Below are positions 6,726-13,673 of a stretch of DNA of 15,956 nucleotides, in pieces. A program made the position numbers and the translations under genes. Within the stretch, counting starts at the first letter, position 1. Every line of letters begins with the position of its first letter. The stretch spans positions 1 through 15,956 of the forward strand of contig DETL01000023.1 in NCBI GenBank assembly GCA_002361625.1, given 5' to 3'. Source of the DNA: Bacteroidales bacterium UBA3289. Its GTDB lineage: Bacteria; Bacteroidota; Bacteroidia; Bacteroidales; UBA932. Under the pieces are notes generated by a model. That model saw only the letters and a program-made list of their open reading frames with translations. It did not search any database and had not been told where the DNA came from.

Positions 6726-7499
6726 ATGGGAAAGATCATCGCCATAGCGAACCAGAAGGGCGGCGTGGGCAAAACCACGACGGCCATCAACCTGGCGGCC
6801 TCCCTGGCCGTCCTCGAGAAGAAGGTGCTCATCATCGACGCGGACCCGCAGGCCAACACGACCTCGGGCCTGAACTTCTCACCGGAGGACGACCGGAAAC
6901 GGACCATCTATGAGGTCATCCGGGGGGACATCCCCGCCGAGGACGCCCTCATCCAGACGGAGTTGGAGAACCTGCACATGATTCCCTCCCATATCAACCT
7001 CGTGGGTGCGGAAATCGAGATGATCAAGTGGCCGGACCGGGAGTCCTATCTCAAGAAAGCCCTCCAGCCCATCCGGAACCGCTACGACTACATCATCATC
7101 GACTGTTCCCCTTCCCTGGGCTTCATCACCGTCAACTGCCTCACGGCGGCGGACTCCGTGATGATTCCCGTCCAGCCGGAATTCTTCGCCCTGGAGGGAC
7201 TGGCGAAACTCATCCAGACCATCCGCCTCGTGCAGAACAACATCAACCCGGAACTCACCATCGAAGGTTTCGTGGTCACGATGTTCGACGGCCGCACGAA
7301 GGTCCACAGCCAGGTGGTGATGGAACTCCGGGAGCACTTCAAAGACCTGGTTTTCAATACGATCATCCAGCGCTCCATCCGTCTGAGCGAAGCCCCCTCC
7401 CACGGCAAGCCGATCGTCCTGTACGACGTAACCAACAACGGCACTTCCAACTATCTGCATCTGGCGGAGGAAGTGCTGCAAAAGAACGAAAACAACTGA
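6726..7499 (+). CDS. parA: Chromosome-partitioning ATPase ParA/Soj
   Basis: A 257-residue deviant-Walker ATPase that binds DNA nonspecifically and, with ParB, moves origin regions apart. It shows the deviant Walker A KGGVGKTTT at residues 10-18, the A' motif IDADPQANTTSGL, and Walker B YIIIDCSPSLG, followed by the conserved IPVQPEFFALEGL. Length and absence of an N-terminal HTH domain mark the chromosomal Soj type, not a plasmid ParA. The start is the ATG directly before GKIIAIANQKGG, where the family begins; the longer open frame upstream lies inside priA and is spurious. The stop and the parB start overlap by one base (TGATG), so the two are translationally coupled. First gene of parA-parB-DUF5683-mltD. 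Confidence 0.97.
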   Translation: MGKIIAIANQKGGVGKTTTAINLAASLAVLEKKVLIIDADPQANTTSGLNFSPEDDRKRTIYEVIRGDIPAEDALIQTELENLHMIPSHINLVGAEIEMIKWPDRESYLKKALQPIRNRYDYIIIDCSPSLGFITVNCLTAADSVMIPVQPEFFALEGLAKLIQTIRLVQNNINPELTIEGFVVTMFDGRTKVHSQVVMELREHFKDLVFNTIIQRSIRLSEAPSHGKPIVLYDVTNNGTSNYLHLAEEVLQKNENN

Positions 7500-8422
7500 T
7501 GGCAAAAGTTCAGCACGGCCTCGGAAAAGGCCTTGGCGCCCTGCTCGGAGACGACGCCCCCGACCTCAGGGACCTTCGCAAACCAGTCGGATACATCAAT
7601 AAGGAAGTGGTCTCGGACAAGGAAGTCCAGGACACCTCCGACGTCCTCCGCATCCCGGTGGACCTGATGGAGCCCAATCCGTTCCAGCCCCGGATGAACT
7701 TCGACGCCGAAGCCCTGCAGGAACTGGCCGAGTCCATCCGTACCTTCGGCCTCATCCAGCCGGTCACGGTCCGCAAGCGTGGTGGCAAATATCAGATTAT
7801 CAGCGGTGAACGCCGTTACCGTGCCTGCATCATCGCCGGCATGGACATGATTCCCGCCTATATCCGCGACGCCAATGACCAGGGCATGCTGGAAATGGCC
7901 ATCGTGGAGAATATCCAGCGCGAGAACCTGGACCCCATCGAGGTGGCGATGAGCTACCGGCGCCTGATGGAGGAATGCCGCCTCACGCAGGAGCAGATGG
8001 CCGACCGCGTGGGCAAGAAACGTGCCTCGGTCGCCAACCAGCTCCGGCTCCTCAAGCTCCCCGCCAAGGTCCAGCACGACCTGAAGGTGGGCCTCGTCAG
8101 CGTGGGCCATGCCAAGGTCCTGCTGGGCGTGGAAGACCCGAAGGTCCAGGAAATGCTCTGTGACCTGATCGTCCGCAAGGGGCTCTCCGTCCGGGAACTG
8201 GAGGAAAAGATCAAGGCCCTGGACAAGCCCGCTCCTCAGGAAAAAGAACCCCAGGAACTTCCGGAGATGTACTACCGGCTCCTGGAGAACGTAGGACGCT
8301 TCTTCGGCGACAACATCTCCCTCCGCCGCCAGAACTCCGGCAAGGGAACCATCACCATCAAGTTCGATTCGGACGAGCAGATGGAACGCTTCCTCCAGGC
8401 CCTGGACCCTAACCGCGTCTGA
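7499..8422 (+). CDS. parB: Chromosome-partitioning protein ParB/Spo0J
   Basis: A 307-residue CTP-dependent DNA clamp that loads at parS sites and spreads. The N-terminus has GLGKGLGALLG, the segment that stimulates the ParA ATPase. The ParB/Srx CTPase domain runs from about residue 55, with PNPFQPR and the nucleotide-binding motif GERRYR (103-108; usually GERRWR). VENIQRENLDP follows, then a helix-turn-helix region (LTQEQMADRVGKKRASVANQL) that reads parS, and a C-terminal dimerisation segment. The start at 7499 overlaps the parA stop; the open frame further upstream is a shadow of parA. No parS palindrome (TGTTTCACGTGAAACA or close variants) was noticed in the window, so its sites must be elsewhere. 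Confidence 0.97.
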   Translation: MAKVQHGLGKGLGALLGDDAPDLRDLRKPVGYINKEVVSDKEVQDTSDVLRIPVDLMEPNPFQPRMNFDAEALQELAESIRTFGLIQPVTVRKRGGKYQIISGERRYRACIIAGMDMIPAYIRDANDQGMLEMAIVENIQRENLDPIEVAMSYRRLMEECRLTQEQMADRVGKKRASVANQLRLLKLPAKVQHDLKVGLVSVGHAKVLLGVEDPKVQEMLCDLIVRKGLSVRELEEKIKALDKPAPQEKEPQELPEMYYRLLENVGRFFGDNISLRRQNSGKGTITIKFDSDEQMERFLQALDPNRV

Positions 8423-8428
8423 TCCGTC

Positions 8429-9328
8429 ATGAAGTTCCCGCGTCTTCTTCCCCTCCTCCTCTGCCTCTTTGTGCCCGCCGCCCTGTACGGCCAGGCACGG
8501 GACGACCAGTTCAAGAAGGACGCCTTTTCGCAGAACTACAACGATACCACCCAGAAGGAAAAGACGGACAGTTCCCAGCTGTTCAGTTTCCGCCAGTATT
8601 TCGGTTCCCTCGCCCACAAACGCCCCGGGCAGGTGCAGAACCTGTTCATGGGTTCCACCGTCTTCGTCGGCGGCGAACAGATCTACAACCGCCAGTACTG
8701 GAAGCTTCCCATCATCTACGGCGGGATCGGCGCCGGTGTGGGAATGGGCATCCATTTCAACAACCAGTACAAGAATACCGGTGAGGATAAATACAAGACG
8801 TTCAGCACGTTGTCTTTCGTAGGAGCCGGTCTCGTCTGGTGGGGATCCCTCCTGGACGGAACCATGAACTTCCAGACGGACCGCTATCCCGATCCCGGAA
8901 AATCCACCGTCTATTCCATCCTGTTTCCGGGCCTCGGCCAGATTTACAACGGCGAATACTGGAAGATTCCCATCTACTGGGGCGCCATCGCCGGCGGCGT
9001 TTATTTCTATTCGACCAACAAGCGCAATTACGAGCGGTACAAGTGGATCTACGACCAGGCCAGCAGCACGGACCCGGAGGTGGAGAAGCCGCCCATCACC
9101 GCCGAAAACGCCCTTTACTATCGTGACATCTACCGTCGGTACCGGGATTATTCCATCCTGGCCACGGCCCTGTTCTATGTCGTCCAGATCGTGGATGCCA
9201 ATGTCTTCGCCTATATGCAGGACTTTGAAATCGACGACGACATCTCCCTCCGGGTGGAGCCCACGGTCATCTCCCCGGACTATGCCCAGGCTCCGGCCAT
9301 GGGCCTTGGTTTCACCCTCAGATTCTGA
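8429..9328 (+). CDS. DUF5683-type membrane protein with internal duplication
   Basis: A 299-residue envelope protein of the DUF5683 type, a family commonly found after parB in Bacteroidota; function unknown. A signal peptide covers residues 1-22 (LLCLFVPAALYGQ). The family hallmark FPGLGQIYNGEYWKIPIYWG is at 166-185, followed by a hydrophobic stretch, a charged loop, a second hydrophobic stretch (ILATALFYVVQIVDANVFAY) and a C-terminal strand region ending LGFTLRF. A degenerate second copy lies upstream: GGEQIYNRQYWKLPIIYGG at 81-99, 87 residues before the other, also followed by a glycine-rich hydrophobic stretch. It starts six bases after parB and ends eight bases before mltD, so it belongs to the same operon. 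A role linking envelope and segregation or lytic activity is only suggested by position. Confidence 0.85.
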   Translation: MKFPRLLPLLLCLFVPAALYGQARDDQFKKDAFSQNYNDTTQKEKTDSSQLFSFRQYFGSLAHKRPGQVQNLFMGSTVFVGGEQIYNRQYWKLPIIYGGIGAGVGMGIHFNNQYKNTGEDKYKTFSTLSFVGAGLVWWGSLLDGTMNFQTDRYPDPGKSTVYSILFPGLGQIYNGEYWKIPIYWGAIAGGVYFYSTNKRNYERYKWIYDQASSTDPEVEKPPITAENALYYRDIYRRYRDYSILATALFYVVQIVDANVFAYMQDFEIDDDISLRVEPTVISPDYAQAPAMGLGFTLRF

Positions 9329-9336
9329 CACTACGC

Positions 9337-10803
9337 ATGAAAAAGAAATACATCCTCCTCTCCGCCCTTCTCTTTGCCACCCTCTTCCCGGTCACGGCCG
9401 GCGCACAGGTTTTCGATCACAAGACCCGTAAGGAACTCGAACGTGAAAACAACCAGCTGCGCAAGCGGCTGGAAACACTCCAGCAGGAGATCGACTGGCT
9501 TCGGAAGGACGCCCAGGAACGGGACAGCCTCGAGAAAGTCATGGAACAGGCCGGTGTCGAGAGTGAAGCGGCCGGCATGGAAGCGGTGGACTACTTCGAC
9601 AGTCCCGCCTACAACGACAAGTCAACCAACTTCACGGACAACACGACCGACAGCCTCCTGAGCGTCTGGTACCTCCACCGCCAGGCCCGGGAAAACCCGC
9701 AGGGTCAGGGATATAACATGGACAGCGTCCGCTTTACCACGGAAGTTCCGGACCGCGTCCTCATCGAGCGCCTCCAGCGGATGAACTCCTTCATCCAGCT
9801 GCCGTACAATGAGACCGTCAAGAATTACATGGTCCTCTACTCCGAGAAAATGCCCACCAAGATGGGGCAGATCCTCGGCCTGGCCCAGTACTACATGCCG
9901 ATCTTCGAAGAAGCCTTCCGCCGTTACGGCCTGCCGCTGGAACTCAAATACATGGCCATCATCGAATCGGCCCTGAACCCGGTCGCCGTCTCCCGCGTGG
10001 GCGCGACAGGCATGTGGCAGTTCATGCATGCCACCGCCCGGAACTACGGCCTCCGGATCGATTCCTACATCGATGAACGGATGGACCCGGTCGCCTCCGC
10101 CGATGCCGCCGCCCGGTATCTCCGGGACGCCTACCGCATCTTCGGCGACTGGAGCCTGGCCATCTCCTCCTACAACTGCGGCTCCGGCAATGTGAACAAG
10201 GCCATCAAGCGCAGCGGCGCCCGTGATTTTTGGTCCATCTACCCGTATCTTCCCCGTGAAACCCGCGGTTATGTCCCGGCCATGGTCGGCGCCATGTACG
10301 CCGTGAACTATGCCAAGGAATACGGTCTGGAGCCCACGCCCGTCCAGATTCCCGAGCATGTGGACACCTTCATGGTGAACCGGAATCTCCACTTCCGCCA
10401 GGTCAGCGAGGTGCTGGGCATCCCCATTGACGACCTGCGCGACCTCAATCCGCAGTATTACAAGGACATCGTCCCGGGTGCCCAGGGCGAACAGGTCTTC
10501 CGCCTTCCCTACAATTACTGCAACGCTTTCCTGGAGCAACAAGACACGATCTACAAGCACAAGGTAACGGAGATGTTCTCCGGCTCCGTGGATGAAGGCA
10601 GGGATGCCCGCCCGTCCGTGAAGCCCAAGGCGGCCGCATCGGGCGGTTCCGGCCAGTGGGTCTATTATAAGGTACGCCGCGGCGACACCCTCGGAAAGAT
10701 TGCCTCCCGTAACCACACGACCGTCCGGAACATCAAGAACTGGAACGGTCTCCGGAGCGACAAGATCCGGGAAGGCCAGCGCCTGAAGGTCGGACGCCGC
10801 TAG
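9337..10803 (+). CDS. mltD: Membrane-bound lytic murein transglycosylase with LysM
   Basis: A 488-residue exported enzyme that cleaves the MurNAc-GlcNAc bond of peptidoglycan to give 1,6-anhydro ends. A signal peptide covers about residues 1-23 (ILLSALLFATLFPVTAGAQ); there is no lipobox, so it is periplasmic rather than a lipoprotein like E. coli MltD. A coiled-coil segment follows at about 32-70 (ELERENNQLRKRLETLQQEI). The SLT domain is at about 190-310 with catalytic Glu210 in AIIESALNP, then GATGMWQFM and SSYNCGSGNV. A degenerate LysM-like region lies near 345-395 and a clear LysM (YYKVRRGDTLGKIA) at 443-487, which binds glycan. Last gene of the parAB operon; its stop shares CTAG with the stop of the convergent gene, and a strong terminator follows. 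Confidence 0.95.
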   Translation: MKKKYILLSALLFATLFPVTAGAQVFDHKTRKELERENNQLRKRLETLQQEIDWLRKDAQERDSLEKVMEQAGVESEAAGMEAVDYFDSPAYNDKSTNFTDNTTDSLLSVWYLHRQARENPQGQGYNMDSVRFTTEVPDRVLIERLQRMNSFIQLPYNETVKNYMVLYSEKMPTKMGQILGLAQYYMPIFEEAFRRYGLPLELKYMAIIESALNPVAVSRVGATGMWQFMHATARNYGLRIDSYIDERMDPVASADAAARYLRDAYRIFGDWSLAISSYNCGSGNVNKAIKRSGARDFWSIYPYLPRETRGYVPAMVGAMYAVNYAKEYGLEPTPVQIPEHVDTFMVNRNLHFRQVSEVLGIPIDDLRDLNPQYYKDIVPGAQGEQVFRLPYNYCNAFLEQQDTIYKHKVTEMFSGSVDEGRDARPSVKPKAAASGGSGQWVYYKVRRGDTLGKIASRNHTTVRNIKNWNGLRSDKIREGQRLKVGRR

Positions 10804-12395
10804 CGTTCCGCCATCAGTTGAACCTTGAGCCCGGCCTGGCCGGGCTTTTCCTTTTTCCACAGGTAGGATCCGCGCAGGTACAGTTTCACCTTCGTCCTCC
10901 GGATCCGGAATATCCAGCCGCCATAGGCCATGACGGAGAAGCCGGTCCCGTAATAGGCTGGGACGGTAAAATTCCCGGGAGCATCCCGCTCGTAGGCATA
11001 GATCCGCGCCTGCCAGTCCGGTATGGAAAAGAGGGTCAGACGAAGCCAGCCGCTCCCACCGGGCGGCTTCCATCCGCCTTCCAGATAGGTCAAGGCGCCG
11101 AAACCGCCGGAATACAAACCGTTGAGACGGCCTTTGACGGTCCATGTTCCCTGAACCCAGGTGACATCGGCCCGAAAGTCCGTCCGGCTTTCCTCGTAAT
11201 TCCGGTAGCGGGAGGCCAGGCGGGATTCCAGGAGCCACTGTTCCGAAACGGTCCAGGAAAGAAGGACAGTGGATTTCACCTGCAGGCGCCGGGGATCCTG
11301 CCCCGGAATGGGAAGGAGCGCGACATCCTCGGTCCATGATCCCGACAAAGAACGGTCGTCGGAGCGATAGCCGAATCCGGCCGCGAAACCGTATTCCCCA
11401 TACTTCCGTCCGGTAAAGGCGCTGGGCAGCCCCCGGAGCTGGACAGCTCCCCGGAAGCGGTCACCCGCCGGAAAACGCAGGCCGCCCAGGGCTCCCGCCT
11501 GTTTCCCTTTCCAGACCGCCTCGCCAAAGAACATCACGCCCCGGAAGGCATATTTCCCTTCCAAGGAAAACCGGTCCAGGGAAACAGTCAATCCGGCTTG
11601 GCCCCTCCGCCCCAGCCAACCGGCATGGGCGCCCAGGGTTCCGTCCAAACCGCCGAAAAGTGCCAGCTGCACCGGCCCCAATGAACAATCCCACGCCGCT
11701 CCCCGCAGGGTCCCTGCTCCGCTGAAAGACCAGGAAGGCGTAATCCCCACCGCCCTTTTGGAAAACGACTCCGGCGTCGTCATCCCGGAAAACTGGAAAG
11801 CGCTCCAGAAGGCAAGACCCTGTCCATACCGGGTATTATAGTCCCCAAGAAGGATCTTGCCGCGACGGGTGCGGTAAAGGGCATAGAAGGTTCCATCGCT
11901 TCCGCGCCAGGCTACGGCCGCCTCGAACCGGCCTGCACCGAGACGATATTTCGCCCCGACATCCTTCAGCGTGGCCCGAAGGACGGCCGAATGGGTGATC
12001 CGGACGGTATCCTTCACCGCCTCACCGGGTCTGCGCGAAGAGGACAGTGACAAGAAAGGCCGGAGCGCGGCGACCGCCTCTTTCCCGAAACCGTCCACCA
12101 GTTCCAGCTCCGCAAAGGAGAGCACATCGCCGGAGAGCGAACGGTAATCCTCCAGGGAAGCGACCTGATAGGGCGACAACAGCCCGCTTTCCAGCATCCG
12201 TGCCCGGGAAGATCGGTTCAGTTCGATCGGACGGCTGCGGAAAGACTCCAGTTCTTCCAGCAGCCGGTCATCCAGTTCTTCTGCCGTATCTGCACCGGTC
12301 AGATACAGTGCGGCACGAATCGTTTCCTCCGACTGCCCGAGAGCCGGGAAGAGGGCGGCAAAAAGCAGGAAGAGCGATATGAGTCCCCTTTTCAT
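10800..12395 (-). CDS. Exported helix-hairpin-helix / beta-barrel protein
   Basis: A 531-residue protein whose start at 12395 gives a clean signal peptide (MKRGLISLFLLFAALFPALG, cleavage near residue 21); an in-frame ATG 18 bases upstream spoils it. Residues 56-115 form a ComEA-like helix-hairpin-helix region: PIELNRSSRARMLESG, then SPYQVASLEDYR and ELELVDGFGKEAVAALRPF, two HhH units in the form common in Bacteroidota exported proteins. The remaining 400 residues are rich in Gly, Trp, Tyr and Arg with alternating strands ending in LKVQLMAER, which suggests an outer-membrane beta-barrel. Function is unknown; the HhH motif normally contacts DNA, but here it may serve protein packing. Convergent with mltD (stop codons overlap in CTAG), divergent from hpt. 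A partial promoter element (TATTTTG) ends five bases before the ATG. Confidence 0.8.
   Translation of the reverse strand: MKRGLISLFLLFAALFPALGQSEETIRAALYLTGADTAEELDDRLLEELESFRSRPIELNRSSRARMLESGLLSPYQVASLEDYRSLSGDVLSFAELELVDGFGKEAVAALRPFLSLSSSRRPGEAVKDTVRITHSAVLRATLKDVGAKYRLGAGRFEAAVAWRGSDGTFYALYRTRRGKILLGDYNTRYGQGLAFWSAFQFSGMTTPESFSKRAVGITPSWSFSGAGTLRGAAWDCSLGPVQLALFGGLDGTLGAHAGWLGRRGQAGLTVSLDRFSLEGKYAFRGVMFFGEAVWKGKQAGALGGLRFPAGDRFRGAVQLRGLPSAFTGRKYGEYGFAAGFGYRSDDRSLSGSWTEDVALLPIPGQDPRRLQVKSTVLLSWTVSEQWLLESRLASRYRNYEESRTDFRADVTWVQGTWTVKGRLNGLYSGGFGALTYLEGGWKPPGGSGWLRLTLFSIPDWQARIYAYERDAPGNFTVPAYYGTGFSVMAYGGWIFRIRRTKVKLYLRGSYLWKKEKPGQAGLKVQLMAER
10828..10856 (+). terminator. Intrinsic terminator of the parA-mltD operon
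   Basis: AGCCCGGC (10828-10835) and GCCGGGCT (10839-10846) form an 8-bp GC-rich stem with a three-base loop, followed by TTTCCTTTTT. It starts 25 bases after the mltD stop and lies inside the 3' end of the opposing gene. On the minus strand there is no T-tract after the stem, so it works for the plus strand only. Confidence 0.85.
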
Positions 12396-12400
12396 GGACG

Positions 12401-12407
12401 CAAAATA
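12401..12407 (-). promoter_or_regulatory. Possible -7 element of the HhH/barrel gene
   Basis: The minus strand reads TATTTTG, one base shorter than TAnnTTTG, followed by CGTCC and the ATG at 12395. The placement is the same as in front of priA and the HD gene, which is the main reason for listing it. The imperfect match keeps confidence low. Confidence 0.3.
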
Positions 12408-12492
12408 CGCCATTCCCCGGGGAATCCGGAGGGTCGCGCCGTTGTTTCAGTTCGAAATAAATGTTTTCGGTTATTTTTTATGTTTTTCTTGC

Positions 12493-12500
12493 TATTTTTG
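12493..12500 (+). promoter_or_regulatory. -7 promoter element of the hpt-adk operon
   Basis: TATTTTTG is an exact TAnnTTTG match inside an AT-rich stretch (about 12450-12520) that stands out from the GC-rich surroundings. It leaves a leader of about 13-15 bases before the hpt ATG at 12520. A -33 element is not obvious. Confidence 0.6.
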
Positions 12501-12519
12501 TACTGCAAAACACCCAGAT

Positions 12520-13068
12520 ATGCAAAAAATAAAACTTCACGACAAAGTCTTCCGGTATTTCATTCCGAATGAAAAGCTGGAAGAGGCCATCGACCGGGTG
12601 GCTGAAAAAATCAATGGCGACTATCGGGGAACCGGCACCGTCCCCGTCCTCCTGTGCGTCCTGAACGGCTCCATCCTCTTCACGGCCGAGCTCATGAAGC
12701 GGCTGGATTTCGATGTGGACCTGATGTCCATCAAACTCTCCTCCTATGTCGGGACCTCCTCCACCGGTGAAGTCCGGACGGAGATGGGCCTCACCGGCGA
12801 CATCACCGGCAAGGACGTCATCATCGTCGAGGACATCGTGGACTCGGGCCGCACCATTGAGAATCTCGTGAACATCCTGCAGGCCCGGAAAGCGGCCAAC
12901 GTCAAAGTGTGCACCATGCTCCTGAAACCCGAGATGTACACAAAGGACATCAAGCTGGACTACGTCGCCATGGAGATTCCGGACGACTTCATCGTCGGAT
13001 TCGGCCTGGACTACGACGGGCTGGGCCGCAATTACAAGGACATCTATATCCTGGACAACGAATCATAA
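12520..13068 (+). CDS. hpt: Hypoxanthine phosphoribosyltransferase
   Basis: A 182-residue cytosolic purine-salvage enzyme that joins hypoxanthine (and often guanine) to PRPP, giving IMP or GMP. The PRPP-binding motif IIVEDIVDSGRT covers residues 101-112 with the acidic pair Glu104-Asp105 and the likely catalytic Asp108. CVLNGSILF (46-54) matches the small PPi loop, the flexible loop follows SSYVGTSSTGEV (74-85), and the base-binding region is PDDFIVGFGLDY near the C-terminus. The chosen ATG gives the usual bacterial length of about 180 residues; the open frame continues 47 codons upstream, but that part is the AT-rich promoter region and contains the -7 element. It is followed by adk after 11 bases, a sensible pairing of purine salvage with adenylate balance. 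Confidence 0.95.
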   Translation: MQKIKLHDKVFRYFIPNEKLEEAIDRVAEKINGDYRGTGTVPVLLCVLNGSILFTAELMKRLDFDVDLMSIKLSSYVGTSSTGEVRTEMGLTGDITGKDVIIVEDIVDSGRTIENLVNILQARKAANVKVCTMLLKPEMYTKDIKLDYVAMEIPDDFIVGFGLDYDGLGRNYKDIYILDNES

Positions 13069-13079
13069 ACGGACTCGAC

Positions 13080-13652
13080 ATGAAATACTACATCCTCTTC
13101 GGGCCTCCCGGTGCGGGTAAAGGCACCCAGGCCAGCGCCATGGTGGAGAAGTACAACCTTTGCCACCTCTCTACCGGAGAACTTCTCCGCAGTGAAATCG
13201 CGGCGGGTACGCCGCTCGGTCTCCAGGCCAAATCCCTCATCGAGGCGGGTTCCCTCGTGCCCGATGAAGTCGTGGAAGGGATGATCGAAGCCCGCTTCAA
13301 GGGTACGGAAGGCGTGGACGGTTTCCTTCTGGACGGATTCCCGCGCACGATCGCCCAGGCCGAAGCCCTGGACGCCATGCTGGCAAAAGGGAACGAAGCC
13401 GTCACGGCCGTCATCTCCATCATGATTCCGGACGCCATGATCCACGAGCGCATCTCCCACCGCGCAGCCATCGAAGGCCGGGCCGACGACGCGCGTCCCG
13501 AGGTCGTGGACAACCGTATCCGCACCTACCATGAGAAGACCGAACCGCTCGTCGGCTTCTACAAGGAAGCCGGACGCTACCATGAAATCGACGGTGTCGG
13601 TACCATCGAAGAGGTCCGCAGCCGGATCTTCGAGGTGATGGACCGCTTCTAG
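13080..13652 (+). CDS. adk: Adenylate kinase
   Basis: A 190-residue enzyme that interconverts ATP + AMP and 2 ADP. The P-loop is GPPGAGKGTQ (8-17), the AMP-binding segment STGELLR (31-37; Glu where Asp is more common) and DGFPRT (85-90). The LID is the short form without zinc cysteines, with GRADDARPEVVDNRI carrying the conserved arginines, which is why the protein has about 190 rather than 214 residues. The start is fixed by MKYYILFGPPGAGKG; the longer open frame upstream overlaps hpt and is spurious. Second gene of the hpt-adk operon, closed by a strong terminator that begins 24 bases after the stop and lies in the coding end of the convergent gene. Confidence 0.97.
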   Translation: MKYYILFGPPGAGKGTQASAMVEKYNLCHLSTGELLRSEIAAGTPLGLQAKSLIEAGSLVPDEVVEGMIEARFKGTEGVDGFLLDGFPRTIAQAEALDAMLAKGNEAVTAVISIMIPDAMIHERISHRAAIEGRADDARPEVVDNRIRTYHEKTEPLVGFYKEAGRYHEIDGVGTIEEVRSRIFEVMDRF

Positions 13653-13673
13653 GAATCGTCCCCGGACAATCGC

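Noticed and set aside
7451..9331. A 626-codon open frame on the minus strand across parB and the DUF5683 gene
   Set aside because: It is antisense to two well-recognised genes, is rich in His, Asp, Gly and Val without any known motif, and follows from the GC-rich codon bias of the plus strand.
9622..11337. A 571-codon minus-strand open frame over mltD
   Set aside because: Antisense to the SLT and LysM coding region and overlaps the real minus-strand barrel gene in another frame; composition is of shadow type.
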